The notes under the pieces were generated by a model, which saw only the letters and a list, made by a program, of their open reading frames with translations, did not search any database and was not told where the DNA came from. This document shows, piece by piece, positions 1-5,837 of a DNA stretch of 6,770 bases. Location of the stretch: positions 1 through 6,770 of the forward strand of contig JAJQHF010000045.1 in NCBI GenBank assembly GCA_021199975.1, written 5' to 3'. The DNA is from Candidatus Gastranaerophilales bacterium (lineage in GTDB: Bacteria; Cyanobacteriota; Vampirovibrionia; Gastranaerophilales; Gastranaerophilaceae). Both the position numbers and the translations under genes were made by a program. The stretch's first letter is position 1, and each line of letters opens with the position of its first letter.

Positions 1-512
1 GTTTTAATCTTTATTTCTCTATACAAATTGCTTTTTGGATTTTCTTTTACAGACTCACTTTTTTGTTCAAAATCTTTCAATTCTTCACCAGCACTATAAT
101 ATAATTCTTTAATTACATCTGCAACTCTTTCTTTTTCTGTATTATATTGTGCTCTTATTTTTTCAAGCTCTCCGCAATCAAGAAATTTCCCGCCGCAATT
201 GTAACATTCATCAACCTCTACTTCATGTCTAGCACTTGCAAAATTTTTAACCATATTTGTACCGCAAATAGGACAAATCCTAATTTGACTCTGATCAACA
301 TATTTAAAAGTTTTTCCTTCAAAAATCTCAATCAATGGAGTAATATCCTCATGAGGCTCATCAACTTTTAAAAATTCTCTATTATCAAAATAAATACCGC
401 CGCAGCCATATAAACAAACATCTAAATTTATACCTTGCTCAGGCAAAAAAACTTTTTTCATTTCCTTGCCGCATGCCGGACAATTAATAATTATATCAAC
501 ATTATCAGTCAT
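1..512 (-). CDS. Double zinc-ribbon (zf-TFIIB type) protein, C-terminus cut by window edge
   Basis: The minus strand is open from the ATG at 512-510 to the left edge: 170 codons with no stop, so the true end lies outside. The start follows AGAGG with a 5-base gap. Two Cys4 zinc ribbons are visible. Ribbon 1 has C11-P-A-C14 and C33/C37 followed by GGIYFDNREF. Ribbon 2 has C80-P-I-C83 and C103-Y-N-C106 followed by GGKFLDCGEL. The second closely fits the zf-TFIIB family pattern CPxCG...CxxCGGxWLDxGEL. From about residue 117 on the chain is charged and helical (many K/E), with no further cysteines. There is no signal peptide or membrane segment, so it is probably cytoplasmic. Family members bind zinc but mostly lack a defined function, so nucleic-acid or protein binding is only a guess. 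It appears to be transcribed alone from the promoter at 539-547. Confidence 0.85.
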   Translation of the reverse strand, partial: MTDNVDIIINCPACGKEMKKVFLPEQGINLDVCLYGCGGIYFDNREFLKVDEPHEDITPLIEIFEGKTFKYVDQSQIRICPICGTNMVKNFASARHEVEVDECYNCGGKFLDCGELEKIRAQYNTEKERVADVIKELYYSAGEELKDFEQKSESVKENPKSNLYREIKIK

Positions 513-538
513 AAAAACCTCTATTTTCTAACAAAATA

Positions 539-547
539 ATTCTACCA
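539..547 (-). promoter_or_regulatory. Extended -10 promoter for the zinc-ribbon gene
   Basis: Read on the minus strand this is TGG-TAGAAT, an extended -10 box (TGn followed by a 5/6 match to TATAAT). It lies about 27 bases upstream of the ATG, giving a short leader that holds the AGAGG ribosome binding site. No good -35 box is visible 17 bases further upstream, which is typical of extended -10 promoters. It sits just downstream of the terminator of the preceding gene, so the zinc-ribbon gene is likely its own unit. Confidence 0.5.
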
Positions 548-580
548 TATTTTTAGAAAAAAAGATAAATATATTCAACA

Positions 581-607
581 AAAAGCCCTCATTTATTGAG
601 GGCTTTT
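581..607 (-). terminator. Intrinsic terminator of the PGLGQ small membrane protein gene
   Basis: This is a perfect 11-bp inverted repeat (AAAAGCCCTCA / TGAGGGCTTTT) around a 5-base loop, with a GC-rich core and a run of T on the minus strand. It lies 24 bases past the stop of the gene ending at 632. The A/T flanks make it partly symmetric, but no plus-strand gene ends here. Confidence 0.9.
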
Positions 608-631
608 ATATATTTTATGATATTATAAATA

Positions 632-1033
632 CTAAGCTTCTTTATAAGCATCTACTATACTGTGAAGTCTGACACCTAAATCGCCTACAGTACCGGCAAC
701 CATAAGTGCTATTCCTGCCGGAGGACAAGCTGCTGTTAATAAAGCTCCGCCTATCACGGCTGCATCTGCGCCAACTGCGCCAAAGAAATGTTTTGCGGCA
801 CTTTTTGTATCACCGTTAACAAGCTGTCCTAAACCGGGATATAAAACCGAAGTAAATGCAGTTCCAAGTTTTTTGCCTATACCGCTCTTTTTAGGAGCTG
901 CTTCTTTGTTTGAAAATTCTACTTCATCTACGGGATCGGATAAATCCACTTTTGGTTGATATGCTTTTGCTTCTGTTGTTTCATAAATTTGATTTGTACT
1001 TTGTGTACCGCCTACATTGTTAATTCCATCCAT
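632..1033 (-). CDS. Small membrane protein with PGLGQ motif (TM2/DUF5683-like), hypothetical
   Basis: The product is 133 residues. The start chosen is the ATG at 1033-1031 because CGGAG lies 7 bases upstream. A longer reading from 1093 would add a lysine-rich stretch and overlap the binding site and probable promoter. Residues 1-50 are polar, acidic and likely disordered (many T, N, Q, D, E, no hydrophobic stretch). Residues 51-56 are basic. Then comes SVLYPGLGQLVNGD (62-75), hydrophobic segments near 84-102 and 105-120, and a C-terminal IVDAYKEA. The PGLGQ...NG turn between hydrophobic segments and the terminal DAYxxA recall TM2/DUF5683-type small membrane proteins. The match is by eye and distant. 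There is no cleavable signal peptide. The likely location is the inner membrane with a cytoplasmic N-terminal tail. The role is unknown. It is transcribed alone, between two terminators. Confidence 0.85.
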   Translation of the reverse strand: MDGINNVGGTQSTNQIYETTEAKAYQPKVDLSDPVDEVEFSNKEAAPKKSGIGKKLGTAFTSVLYPGLGQLVNGDTKSAAKHFFGAVGADAAVIGGALLTAACPPAGIALMVAGTVGDLGVRLHSIVDAYKEA

Positions 1034-1040
1034 TTTAAAT

Positions 1041-1045
1041 CTCCG
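1041..1045 (-). promoter_or_regulatory. Ribosome binding site that fixes the start at 1033
   Basis: CGGAG on the minus strand, 7 bases before the ATG at 1033. The alternative in-frame ATG at 1093 has only A/T/C-rich sequence upstream and no Shine-Dalgarno match. Confidence 0.75.
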
Positions 1046-1072
1046 TTTCTTGTTTTTCTTATGTTTTTCTAT

Positions 1073-1105
1073 GTTATAGTTATAAAAAAACAAACGGTTT
1101 TACAA
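1073..1105 (-). promoter_or_regulatory. Possible promoter of the PGLGQ membrane protein gene
   Basis: On the minus strand TTGTAA (1105-1100) is followed by two adjacent TATAAC boxes (1084-1079 and 1078-1073). The spacers are 15 and 21 bases, neither ideal, so the exact -10 is uncertain. Position fits: about 40 bases upstream of the ATG and downstream of the SLH-gene terminator. The poly-C tract lies about 20 bases upstream of the -35. Confidence 0.35.
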
Positions 1106-1124
1106 AAATGCTGAATCAAAAATA

Positions 1125-1133
1125 CCCCCCCCC
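1125..1133. repeat. Nine-C homopolymer (G9 on the minus strand) in an intergenic gap
   Basis: Nine consecutive C on the plus strand inside a gap that is otherwise almost all A/T. It lies upstream of the probable promoter of the 632-1033 gene. Long G/C runs are prone to slipped-strand length change and also to sequencing or assembly error. The rest of the 1034-1265 gap holds the terminator at 1211-1243, the promoter candidate at 1073-1105 and a loose 7-bp inverted repeat (1162-1168 with 1192-1198). No gene was seen in it. Confidence 0.9.
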
Positions 1134-1210
1134 GAAAAATTTGAAAAAAACAAACCACAAAAAGTTTTAAGCCTAATAAATTTAATTTTACAAAACTTAA
1201 TTGTTTTACT

Positions 1211-1243
1211 AAAAAACAAGAACCTCTAATTAAGAGGTTCTTG
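1211..1243 (-). terminator. Intrinsic terminator of the SLH-domain protein gene
   Basis: A perfect 11-bp stem (CAAGAACCTCT / AGAGGTTCTTG, 1217-1243) with a 5-base loop, followed on the minus strand by six T (1216-1211). It begins 22 bases after the stop of the SLH gene. Confidence 0.92.
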
Positions 1244-1265
1244 CAAATTATTAAAAATAATAATT

Positions 1266-3290
1266 TTATTGTTCATGACAGCCAAAGGCAATTGTTACTT
1301 TCTCTTTAGGATTTACTGAAGATACTCTCATACCGTTAGGATCAACCAAATAAGTAATTTCATCGCCAGTGTACTGGAATAATCCCATAGTACCGGATAA
1401 AGCCGTTCTTGTTAAATCAACAGGAGCAGTAATAATAGCTTTACCGACATCAACATAGCTTCTTCCCGCAGCTTTAAACTGCCCCTGGAATATTTCGCCC
1501 GTACCAACACCGATACCACTTACAGTCTGTTCTACAGCATTACTTGCACTTACAATAGCACCGCCGACGGTTCTTCCTACGTTACCTAACAAACCACCTG
1601 TCCATGTGAACGGGAATTCAACCAATCGTGCAAATCCGTTCGGTTTTTTAACCCTGTTTACTTGTGCTGTTAGAATTTGGTTAGGCAGCTGTGCCTTACA
1701 TTTACCGAATTTAATAGTATTAAATGATAATTTTATAGCACCTTGACAATGTTTTGTTGGTCTTACTACTTCAAGGACTTTACCGTCTACTCTGGAACCG
1801 GCGGGGAATTCAACACCGTCTATGGTTACCGAATCAATTGTTGTAGCGGCAAATCTGTCACCGATATTAGCTGATTTTGCACTGATTTCATCATTAAAAG
1901 ACAATTGAAGAGTAGGAATAGTAACGGTTTCTTCGCTTTGATAGTAAGCTTTTTTAGGTTCACATCCGCAGTCGGAAGATATTTTATCCCTTGAACTGTA
2001 ACCTAATGCAACCCTGACTGTTTCTAACATAGAAGCAATTTCAGCACGGCTTGCATCTTTATTTGGCGCAATTTCATGCGAATTTGGGAAATCCGATATA
2101 CCGCCTGTTTCAAGTACTTTTGCAACCGGAATTTTTGCCCAGCCGGGAACTGTATTACCGTCACAGTATTCGCCTAAAACTTCTTCAGCCTTGCAATCAT
2201 CCATAGGACAATTTATACCTTTCGCAACAATTGAAAATGCTTCTGCACGTGAAATAGGCTGATTTGGTTTAAACATATTGTTCGGATAACCCGCCATTAA
2301 GCCATTAGCAACAGCTTTTGCAATTGTTTTATTTGCCCAGTGTGTTGAAGGTACGTCATTGAACATTGCATTTGGACATGTTACTTCATCATTTAAGTTA
2401 AAACCTTTTACTACCATAGTTGCCATTTCAGCTCTTGAAACCGGAAGATTGGGCTTAAATGTTCTGTCAGGATACCCTGCTAAAACATTATTTTCAGTTA
2501 ATTTATTTATATCGCAGCTTGCCCAATAACCGTCAGGTACATCTTCAAATGCACTGACAATAGGTGCAGCGCCGCCGGTCATTGCCGAATATTCAAAAGG
2601 TTCCATAGTCTTTCTCATAGCTTCCATACTTGTATTTGTATGAATTTGTACGGGGCAGCCAATGCCGTCAATATTTTTAGGATTTCTATCTACAGGAATA
2701 CCGTGCTGCATAGGACAATTATCCAAACAAGGTATTGGTGCTGCCGCACCTGTCATACTGCCGTCATCACAGCCGCAGCCTAATGCGGTTGAGGGGACTT
2801 CGGCAACAGGAACACCCCTGAATGGTGATATAGAATCATCACCTAAGAATAATCCATTATTTCTTTCACCTACTACTTGATTATGTCCATATATTGCATT
2901 AGGGTATGCATATACCTGCTGCTCAAACTTTTTACCGGTATAAGCGCCGGGGCATACCGCACAAGTCGGTGTTGAAGGTGCCGGACAGCTTGCAAGCGGC
3001 GGACACGGATTACAAGAATCCGATATCGGCTGACAGGTGTCGCAATCTCTTTTCTTTGCACACGGATCACACGTTGTTTTTGGTTTGCAAGAACAACTAT
3101 CTATATCATCATGACATTTCGGACATTTTGCTGTTTGTGGTGTCACAGGAGAAGGGCATCCAGACAAAGGGCAAGCTGCCAAAAGTTCATTTGACGTTTC
3201 AGTTGCTGTTTCTTGTGTAAAACCTGCATTTGTACCTGCCAATACACCGAATGTTACTACGGCGGCAAGTGTCATTTTGTTTAATTTCAT
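1266..3290 (-). CDS. Secreted cysteine-rich S-layer-homology (SLH) domain protein
   Basis: The product is 674 residues. The start follows AAGGAGG with a 4-base gap, the strongest binding site in the window. Residues 1-22 are a Sec signal peptide (MKLNK, a hydrophobic core, then small residues near AGTNAG). Residues 40-113 hold 15 cysteines in repeated CP and CxxC motifs (C56PKC59, C74DPC77, C83DTC86, C93NPC96). Three SLH domains follow: about 246-299 (AGYPDRTFKPN, SRAE 285-288), 308-360 (AGYPNNMFKPN, SRAE 347-350) and a more degenerate 380-430 (SRAE 414-417). SLH domains bind secondary cell-wall polymer or peptidoglycan, so the protein should be anchored in the cell envelope. Residues 460-545 look like a beta-rich domain (GDRFAAT..., FPAGSRVDGKVLEVVRP) that I cannot assign. 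Residues 560-640 are rich in Gly, Ala, Val and Thr. Unlike cyanobacterial SLH porins, no obvious long beta-barrel is seen. There are 30 cysteines in total. Its ligand and role are unknown. Confidence 0.93.
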   Translation of the reverse strand: MKLNKMTLAAVVTFGVLAGTNAGFTQETATETSNELLAACPLSGCPSPVTPQTAKCPKCHDDIDSCSCKPKTTCDPCAKKRDCDTCQPISDSCNPCPPLASCPAPSTPTCAVCPGAYTGKKFEQQVYAYPNAIYGHNQVVGERNNGLFLGDDSISPFRGVPVAEVPSTALGCGCDDGSMTGAAAPIPCLDNCPMQHGIPVDRNPKNIDGIGCPVQIHTNTSMEAMRKTMEPFEYSAMTGGAAPIVSAFEDVPDGYWASCDINKLTENNVLAGYPDRTFKPNLPVSRAEMATMVVKGFNLNDEVTCPNAMFNDVPSTHWANKTIAKAVANGLMAGYPNNMFKPNQPISRAEAFSIVAKGINCPMDDCKAEEVLGEYCDGNTVPGWAKIPVAKVLETGGISDFPNSHEIAPNKDASRAEIASMLETVRVALGYSSRDKISSDCGCEPKKAYYQSEETVTIPTLQLSFNDEISAKSANIGDRFAATTIDSVTIDGVEFPAGSRVDGKVLEVVRPTKHCQGAIKLSFNTIKFGKCKAQLPNQILTAQVNRVKKPNGFARLVEFPFTWTGGLLGNVGRTVGGAIVSASNAVEQTVSGIGVGTGEIFQGQFKAAGRSYVDVGKAIITAPVDLTRTALSGTMGLFQYTGDEITYLVDPNGMRVSSVNPKEKVTIAFGCHEQ

Positions 3291-3580
3291 TTTTCCTCCT
3301 TGTTCATAAAAGAAATGTTACAGGCAAACATATCTTTTTTATCTCAATATTATTTTTATTATTTACACTATTTCTATCTTTGAATTATGATATGTTCCAC
3401 CCTGTCTATTCATTACCTTTTTTTACTATCATTTCGGACAATTACCGCTATTATAAAAATTTGAATTACAATTTCATTCAAATAAATTAGAGTATTTGCA
3501 GTAATATTCATACTTGAAGTTGATGACTATATGGTCTTTATTGCTAAAATTTAATTATATTGATTATAGGTATTTATTAT
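3291..3580. other. AT-rich divergent intergenic region between the SLH gene and the plus-strand genes
   Basis: This 290-base stretch carries the leader of the SLH gene on the minus strand and must contain promoters for both directions. On the plus strand TTGCTA (3541-3546), 18 bases, then TATAGG (3565-3570) is one weak candidate, and TTGAAG (3514-3519), 17 bases, then TTTATT (3537-3542) is another. On the minus strand no box pair is convincing. An inverted repeat at 3459-3483 is listed separately. No coding sequence is convincing: the open frame that enters from the SLH gene antisense (3230-3490) has no binding site and a non-protein-like composition. Confidence 0.6.
3459..3483. repeat. Inverted repeat in the divergent promoter region
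   Basis: ATTTGAAT and ATTCAAAT form a perfect 8-bp dyad with a 9-base centre. It lies about 170 bases upstream of the SLH start and about 100 bases upstream of the small ORF. It could be an operator for a dimeric regulator. As the arms are nearly all A/T in an AT-rich gap, chance occurrence is quite possible. Confidence 0.35.
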
Positions 3581-3706
3581 ATGAATCTTAATGAAAGCTG
3601 CCTTCTTGGTTTCCTTATTAATCCTGATGAAATAAGAGAATTATCAGAAATCTTTTTAAAGAATATTGAAGAAATTGAAAAAAACTCAAAAAAAGGCAAT
3701 AATTAA
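3581..3706 (+). CDS. Possible 41-residue small protein upstream of the diguanylate cyclase
   Basis: The frame begins at ATG 3581 and stops at TAA 3704-3706, 23 bases before the cyclase start and in a different frame, so it is not a missed N-terminus. The peptide starts MNLNESCLLGFLINPDEI and continues as one likely amphipathic helix with I/L/F spaced every 3-4 residues (about 18-33) and a lysine-rich end. Codon use (GAA, AAA, ATT) resembles the neighbouring genes. The binding site is weak: AGG 10 bases upstream. If real it would be co-transcribed with the cyclase and could act as a small partner or leader. I recognise no family, and a chance ORF in a gap is a fair alternative. Confidence 0.4.
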   Translation: MNLNESCLLGFLINPDEIRELSEIFLKNIEEIEKNSKKGNN

Positions 3707-3729
3707 TTAAACAGTTTGGAGTATTTTTC

Positions 3730-5601
3730 ATGAGTAATTTTTTCAATTTATTATACCGCCACAGATATGACATTTTTTATTCTTTAATTTTAATTACACT
3801 TGTTTTGTTAATGATTATTATTTTTCCTAAAAAAGAAACAAAAAACATACTTAATGAATTGGAAAATAAAACTTTTGATATAAGGCAAAACATAATAGCA
3901 AAAGATAAAAAAGTTAACAAAGATATTGTAATAGTAACAGTTGATGACCCTTCTTACGAATATTTACTTGAAACCTACGGAGATTGGCCTATCCCTAGAA
4001 ACGTTTATGCAGAAATACTTGATTATATTCAAGCACAAAACCCCAAATATGTTGCCTTTGATTTATTATTTATAAAATCACTAAAAAGAATACCCAAAAG
4101 CGACGATAAGTTAATTGAAGCATTAAAAAAATATTCCAATACATATACTGCAATGAATTTTGATAATTATCCCTTTGAAATGAGAAAGCCCCCATTAATA
4201 GATAAAAAACTAACTTCCGATATAAAAATAAATTCAGACAATATAAAGCCTTTTCTATTTACAAATCATAGGGAATTAATGAAAGAAATAACCAATGCAA
4301 CAGATAAAATCGGGCACGCAAATACACCTAGAACTGATGATGGTTTTATCAGAGAGATACCTGTTTTTATATGTTACCCGAGATATAATCAAGAGGATTT
4401 TTCAGTAATAAGCTATGACTATTATCTATATATGACAATTAAATTGGCGATTGATTACTTAAATAAATATGAAAATGCCAACATAAAATCAATTGAAATT
4501 GACTCTAATAATAATATACTTTTAGGTAACAGAATAATACCATTAACAGACAAAGCTCAAACCATATTAAATTGGTACGGCGAAACAGGAGTTGAATCCG
4601 ATAAAACATTTAAATATATCCCGTTTTGGAAAGTGCTGAAATCTATCAAAGCAAAAGAAAACGGAGAACAAGAACTTATTCCTTCCGACATGTTTAAAGA
4701 TAAAATTGTCTATATCGGAACGAGCATATATGATTTATCCGATATAAAAACGGTTCCTACAAGTAAATATCTTCCCGGAGTTGAAATACACGCAACATTA
4801 TTAAACAATATTCTTGATAATAACCTAATTCATAAGGCTGCACTTTCTTATAACCTATTAATTTCTATATTATTAGCATTTGCAGCAGCGTTCACCGCAT
4901 TTAAAATAAGGTCTGTATATATATCTATTATGTTATTTTCCTTATTTTTAGGTTTCTATATGTATTTTGCAGCCTATGTAATGACAAAATATAATGTTTG
5001 GGTTTGGATTGTTATTCCTTTAGTTTTAGCAATATTTGTATTTATTTGCTCTTTTATAATAAAATACCTTTTAAAATCAAGGGATTTTGAATATACATAT
5101 AAACTTGCAACAACCGATGGTTTAACCGAATTATATAATCACAGATTTTTTCAGGAGCAAATGAAAAATAAGATAACAGAATACAATAAAACCAAAAATA
5201 AATTTTCTCTTGTTATGACAGATATAGATTTCTTCAAAAAATTTAACGATAAATACGGACATCAGGCAGGCGATGCAGTGTTAAAACATGTTGCCAAAAC
5301 ATTAAAATCAAATACAAGAAATGAAGATTTTGTATGCAGGTACGGCGGAGAAGAAATGGCTGTAATTTTAAATAATACAAATAAAGAAAGAGCAATAGAA
5401 ATTGCGAAAAAATTATGTAATGCAATTTCTTCCCAAAAATATGATTTAACCCCCGAACTTGAGGTAAGTGTAACAATAAGTCTTGGTGTTTCAACATATC
5501 CTGATAACGGAAAAACACCTGCAGAACTTATTGAATATGCTGATAAATGCCTTTATATTGCAAAAGAAAACGGAAGAAATCAAGTCGGATTTATTGAATA
5601 A
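3730..5601 (+). CDS. CHASE2-GGDEF diguanylate cyclase (membrane sensor)
   Basis: The product is 623 residues. The start follows GGAG with an 8-base gap. Layout: TM helix 15-33; a large extracytoplasmic CHASE2 sensor about 40-365 (VIVTVDDPSYEYL, GDWPIPR, VAFDLLF, FKDKIVYIGTS, LPGVEIHATLLNNIL); three TM helices about 372-390, 396-417 and 422-447; then a GGDEF domain about 455-620. This order is the classic one for CHASE2 cyclases. Metal and substrate residues are present: D498/D500 (MTDIDFFKKFND), N506/D507, GHQAGD 510-515. The signature reads GGEEM (539-543), where M543 replaces the usual F. The inhibitory I-site R530-x-x-D533 stands exactly five residues before it. The enzyme should join two GTP to make c-di-GMP, with product feedback. 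There is no EAL domain. The signal sensed by CHASE2 is unknown. Confidence 0.95.
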   Translation: MSNFFNLLYRHRYDIFYSLILITLVLLMIIIFPKKETKNILNELENKTFDIRQNIIAKDKKVNKDIVIVTVDDPSYEYLLETYGDWPIPRNVYAEILDYIQAQNPKYVAFDLLFIKSLKRIPKSDDKLIEALKKYSNTYTAMNFDNYPFEMRKPPLIDKKLTSDIKINSDNIKPFLFTNHRELMKEITNATDKIGHANTPRTDDGFIREIPVFICYPRYNQEDFSVISYDYYLYMTIKLAIDYLNKYENANIKSIEIDSNNNILLGNRIIPLTDKAQTILNWYGETGVESDKTFKYIPFWKVLKSIKAKENGEQELIPSDMFKDKIVYIGTSIYDLSDIKTVPTSKYLPGVEIHATLLNNILDNNLIHKAALSYNLLISILLAFAAAFTAFKIRSVYISIMLFSLFLGFYMYFAAYVMTKYNVWVWIVIPLVLAIFVFICSFIIKYLLKSRDFEYTYKLATTDGLTELYNHRFFQEQMKNKITEYNKTKNKFSLVMTDIDFFKKFNDKYGHQAGDAVLKHVAKTLKSNTRNEDFVCRYGGEEMAVILNNTNKERAIEIAKKLCNAISSQKYDLTPELEVSVTISLGVSTYPDNGKTPAELIEYADKCLYIAKENGRNQVGFIE

Positions 5602-5650
5602 CTTCCTTTAAATTTTATGAATAATTTTTGTGTTTTTTTGTAAATTTTTG

Positions 5651-5670
5651 TTACAATAAAAACATTGTAA
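5651..5670. repeat. Inverted repeat TTACAAT-n6-ATTGTAA
   Basis: A perfect 7-bp dyad with a 6-base centre, about 50 bases past the cyclase stop and about 90 bases upstream of the extended -10. The size suits an operator better than a terminator, as no T-run follows on either strand. The A/T bias of the gap makes chance similarity likely enough to keep confidence low. Confidence 0.35.
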
Positions 5671-5687
5671 ACAGGCTTTGTTATCTA

Positions 5688-5719
5688 TTGTTAATAAAAC
5701 ATTTAATAAATGTTAACAA
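5688..5719. repeat. Imperfect inverted repeat TTGTTAA...TTAACAA
   Basis: Outer arms TTGTTAA (5688-5694) and TTAACAA (5713-5719) pair perfectly. Inner arms CATTT (5700-5704) and AAATG (5708-5712) also pair around AAT, with a 5-base bulge (TAAAA) on the left. That gives 12 bp in all. No T-run follows, so it is not a standard terminator. It lies about 40 bases upstream of the extended -10 box, a place where an operator or activator site could be. Confidence 0.4.
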
Positions 5720-5756
5720 AAAAATTAAAAAAATAGTACAAATTTTTAAAAAAACA

Positions 5757-5765
5757 TGGTATAGT
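5757..5765 (+). promoter_or_regulatory. Extended -10 promoter upstream of the HEAT-repeat gene
   Basis: TGG-TATAGT is an extended -10 box with a 5/6 match to TATAAT. A weak TACAAA (5737-5742) stands 17 bases upstream. The same TGG spacing is seen at the zinc-ribbon gene (539-547). Transcription would begin near 5772, leaving a leader of about 150 bases before the HEAT start, long enough to hold a regulatory ORF or structure. Confidence 0.5.
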
Positions 5766-5786
5766 ATTATAACGGAAGGCGATAAA

Positions 5787-5837
5787 GTGTCAAAAGTACA
5801 TTTTATGCAATATAAACAGATTGTTAATCTTTTGTAA
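5787..5837 (+). CDS. Possible 16-residue leader peptide before the HEAT gene
   Basis: A GTG at 5787 follows GGAAGG with a 7-base gap, just downstream of the extended -10. It opens a frame (V/M)SKVHFMQYKQIVNLL ending at TAA 5835-5837. Position and binding site fit a translated leader, but the peptide has no obvious attenuator feature such as a run of one amino acid, and no terminator hairpin follows. It could also be the remnant of a lost gene or chance. Confidence 0.22.
   Translation: MSKVHFMQYKQIVNLL

Noticed and set aside
147..371. Plus-strand open frame of 74 codons
   Set aside because: It lies wholly antisense to the zinc-ribbon gene, whose cysteine pattern proves the minus strand is coding.
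1034..1093. N-terminal extension of the PGLGQ protein from an ATG at 1093
   Set aside because: No Shine-Dalgarno site precedes 1093, the added residues are low-complexity lysine-rich, and the extension would cover the CGGAG site and the promoter-like boxes. The ATG at 1033 is preferred.
2662..3490. Open frames antisense to or out of frame with the SLH gene (2662-2880, 2906-3220, 3230-3490 plus; 2873-3070 minus)
   Set aside because: They overlap the clearly coding SLH protein, lack binding sites and show no domain-like sequence.
5243..5518. Minus-strand open frame of 91 codons
   Set aside because: It is antisense to the catalytic part of the GGDEF domain, and its translation is a low-complexity shadow.
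5628..5837. 69-codon open frame in the gap after the cyclase
   Set aside because: The first two thirds are translated A/T-rich DNA with lysine and asparagine runs and contain the inverted repeats and promoter. There is no binding site at 5628. Only the last 16 codons from GTG 5787 have a plausible start.
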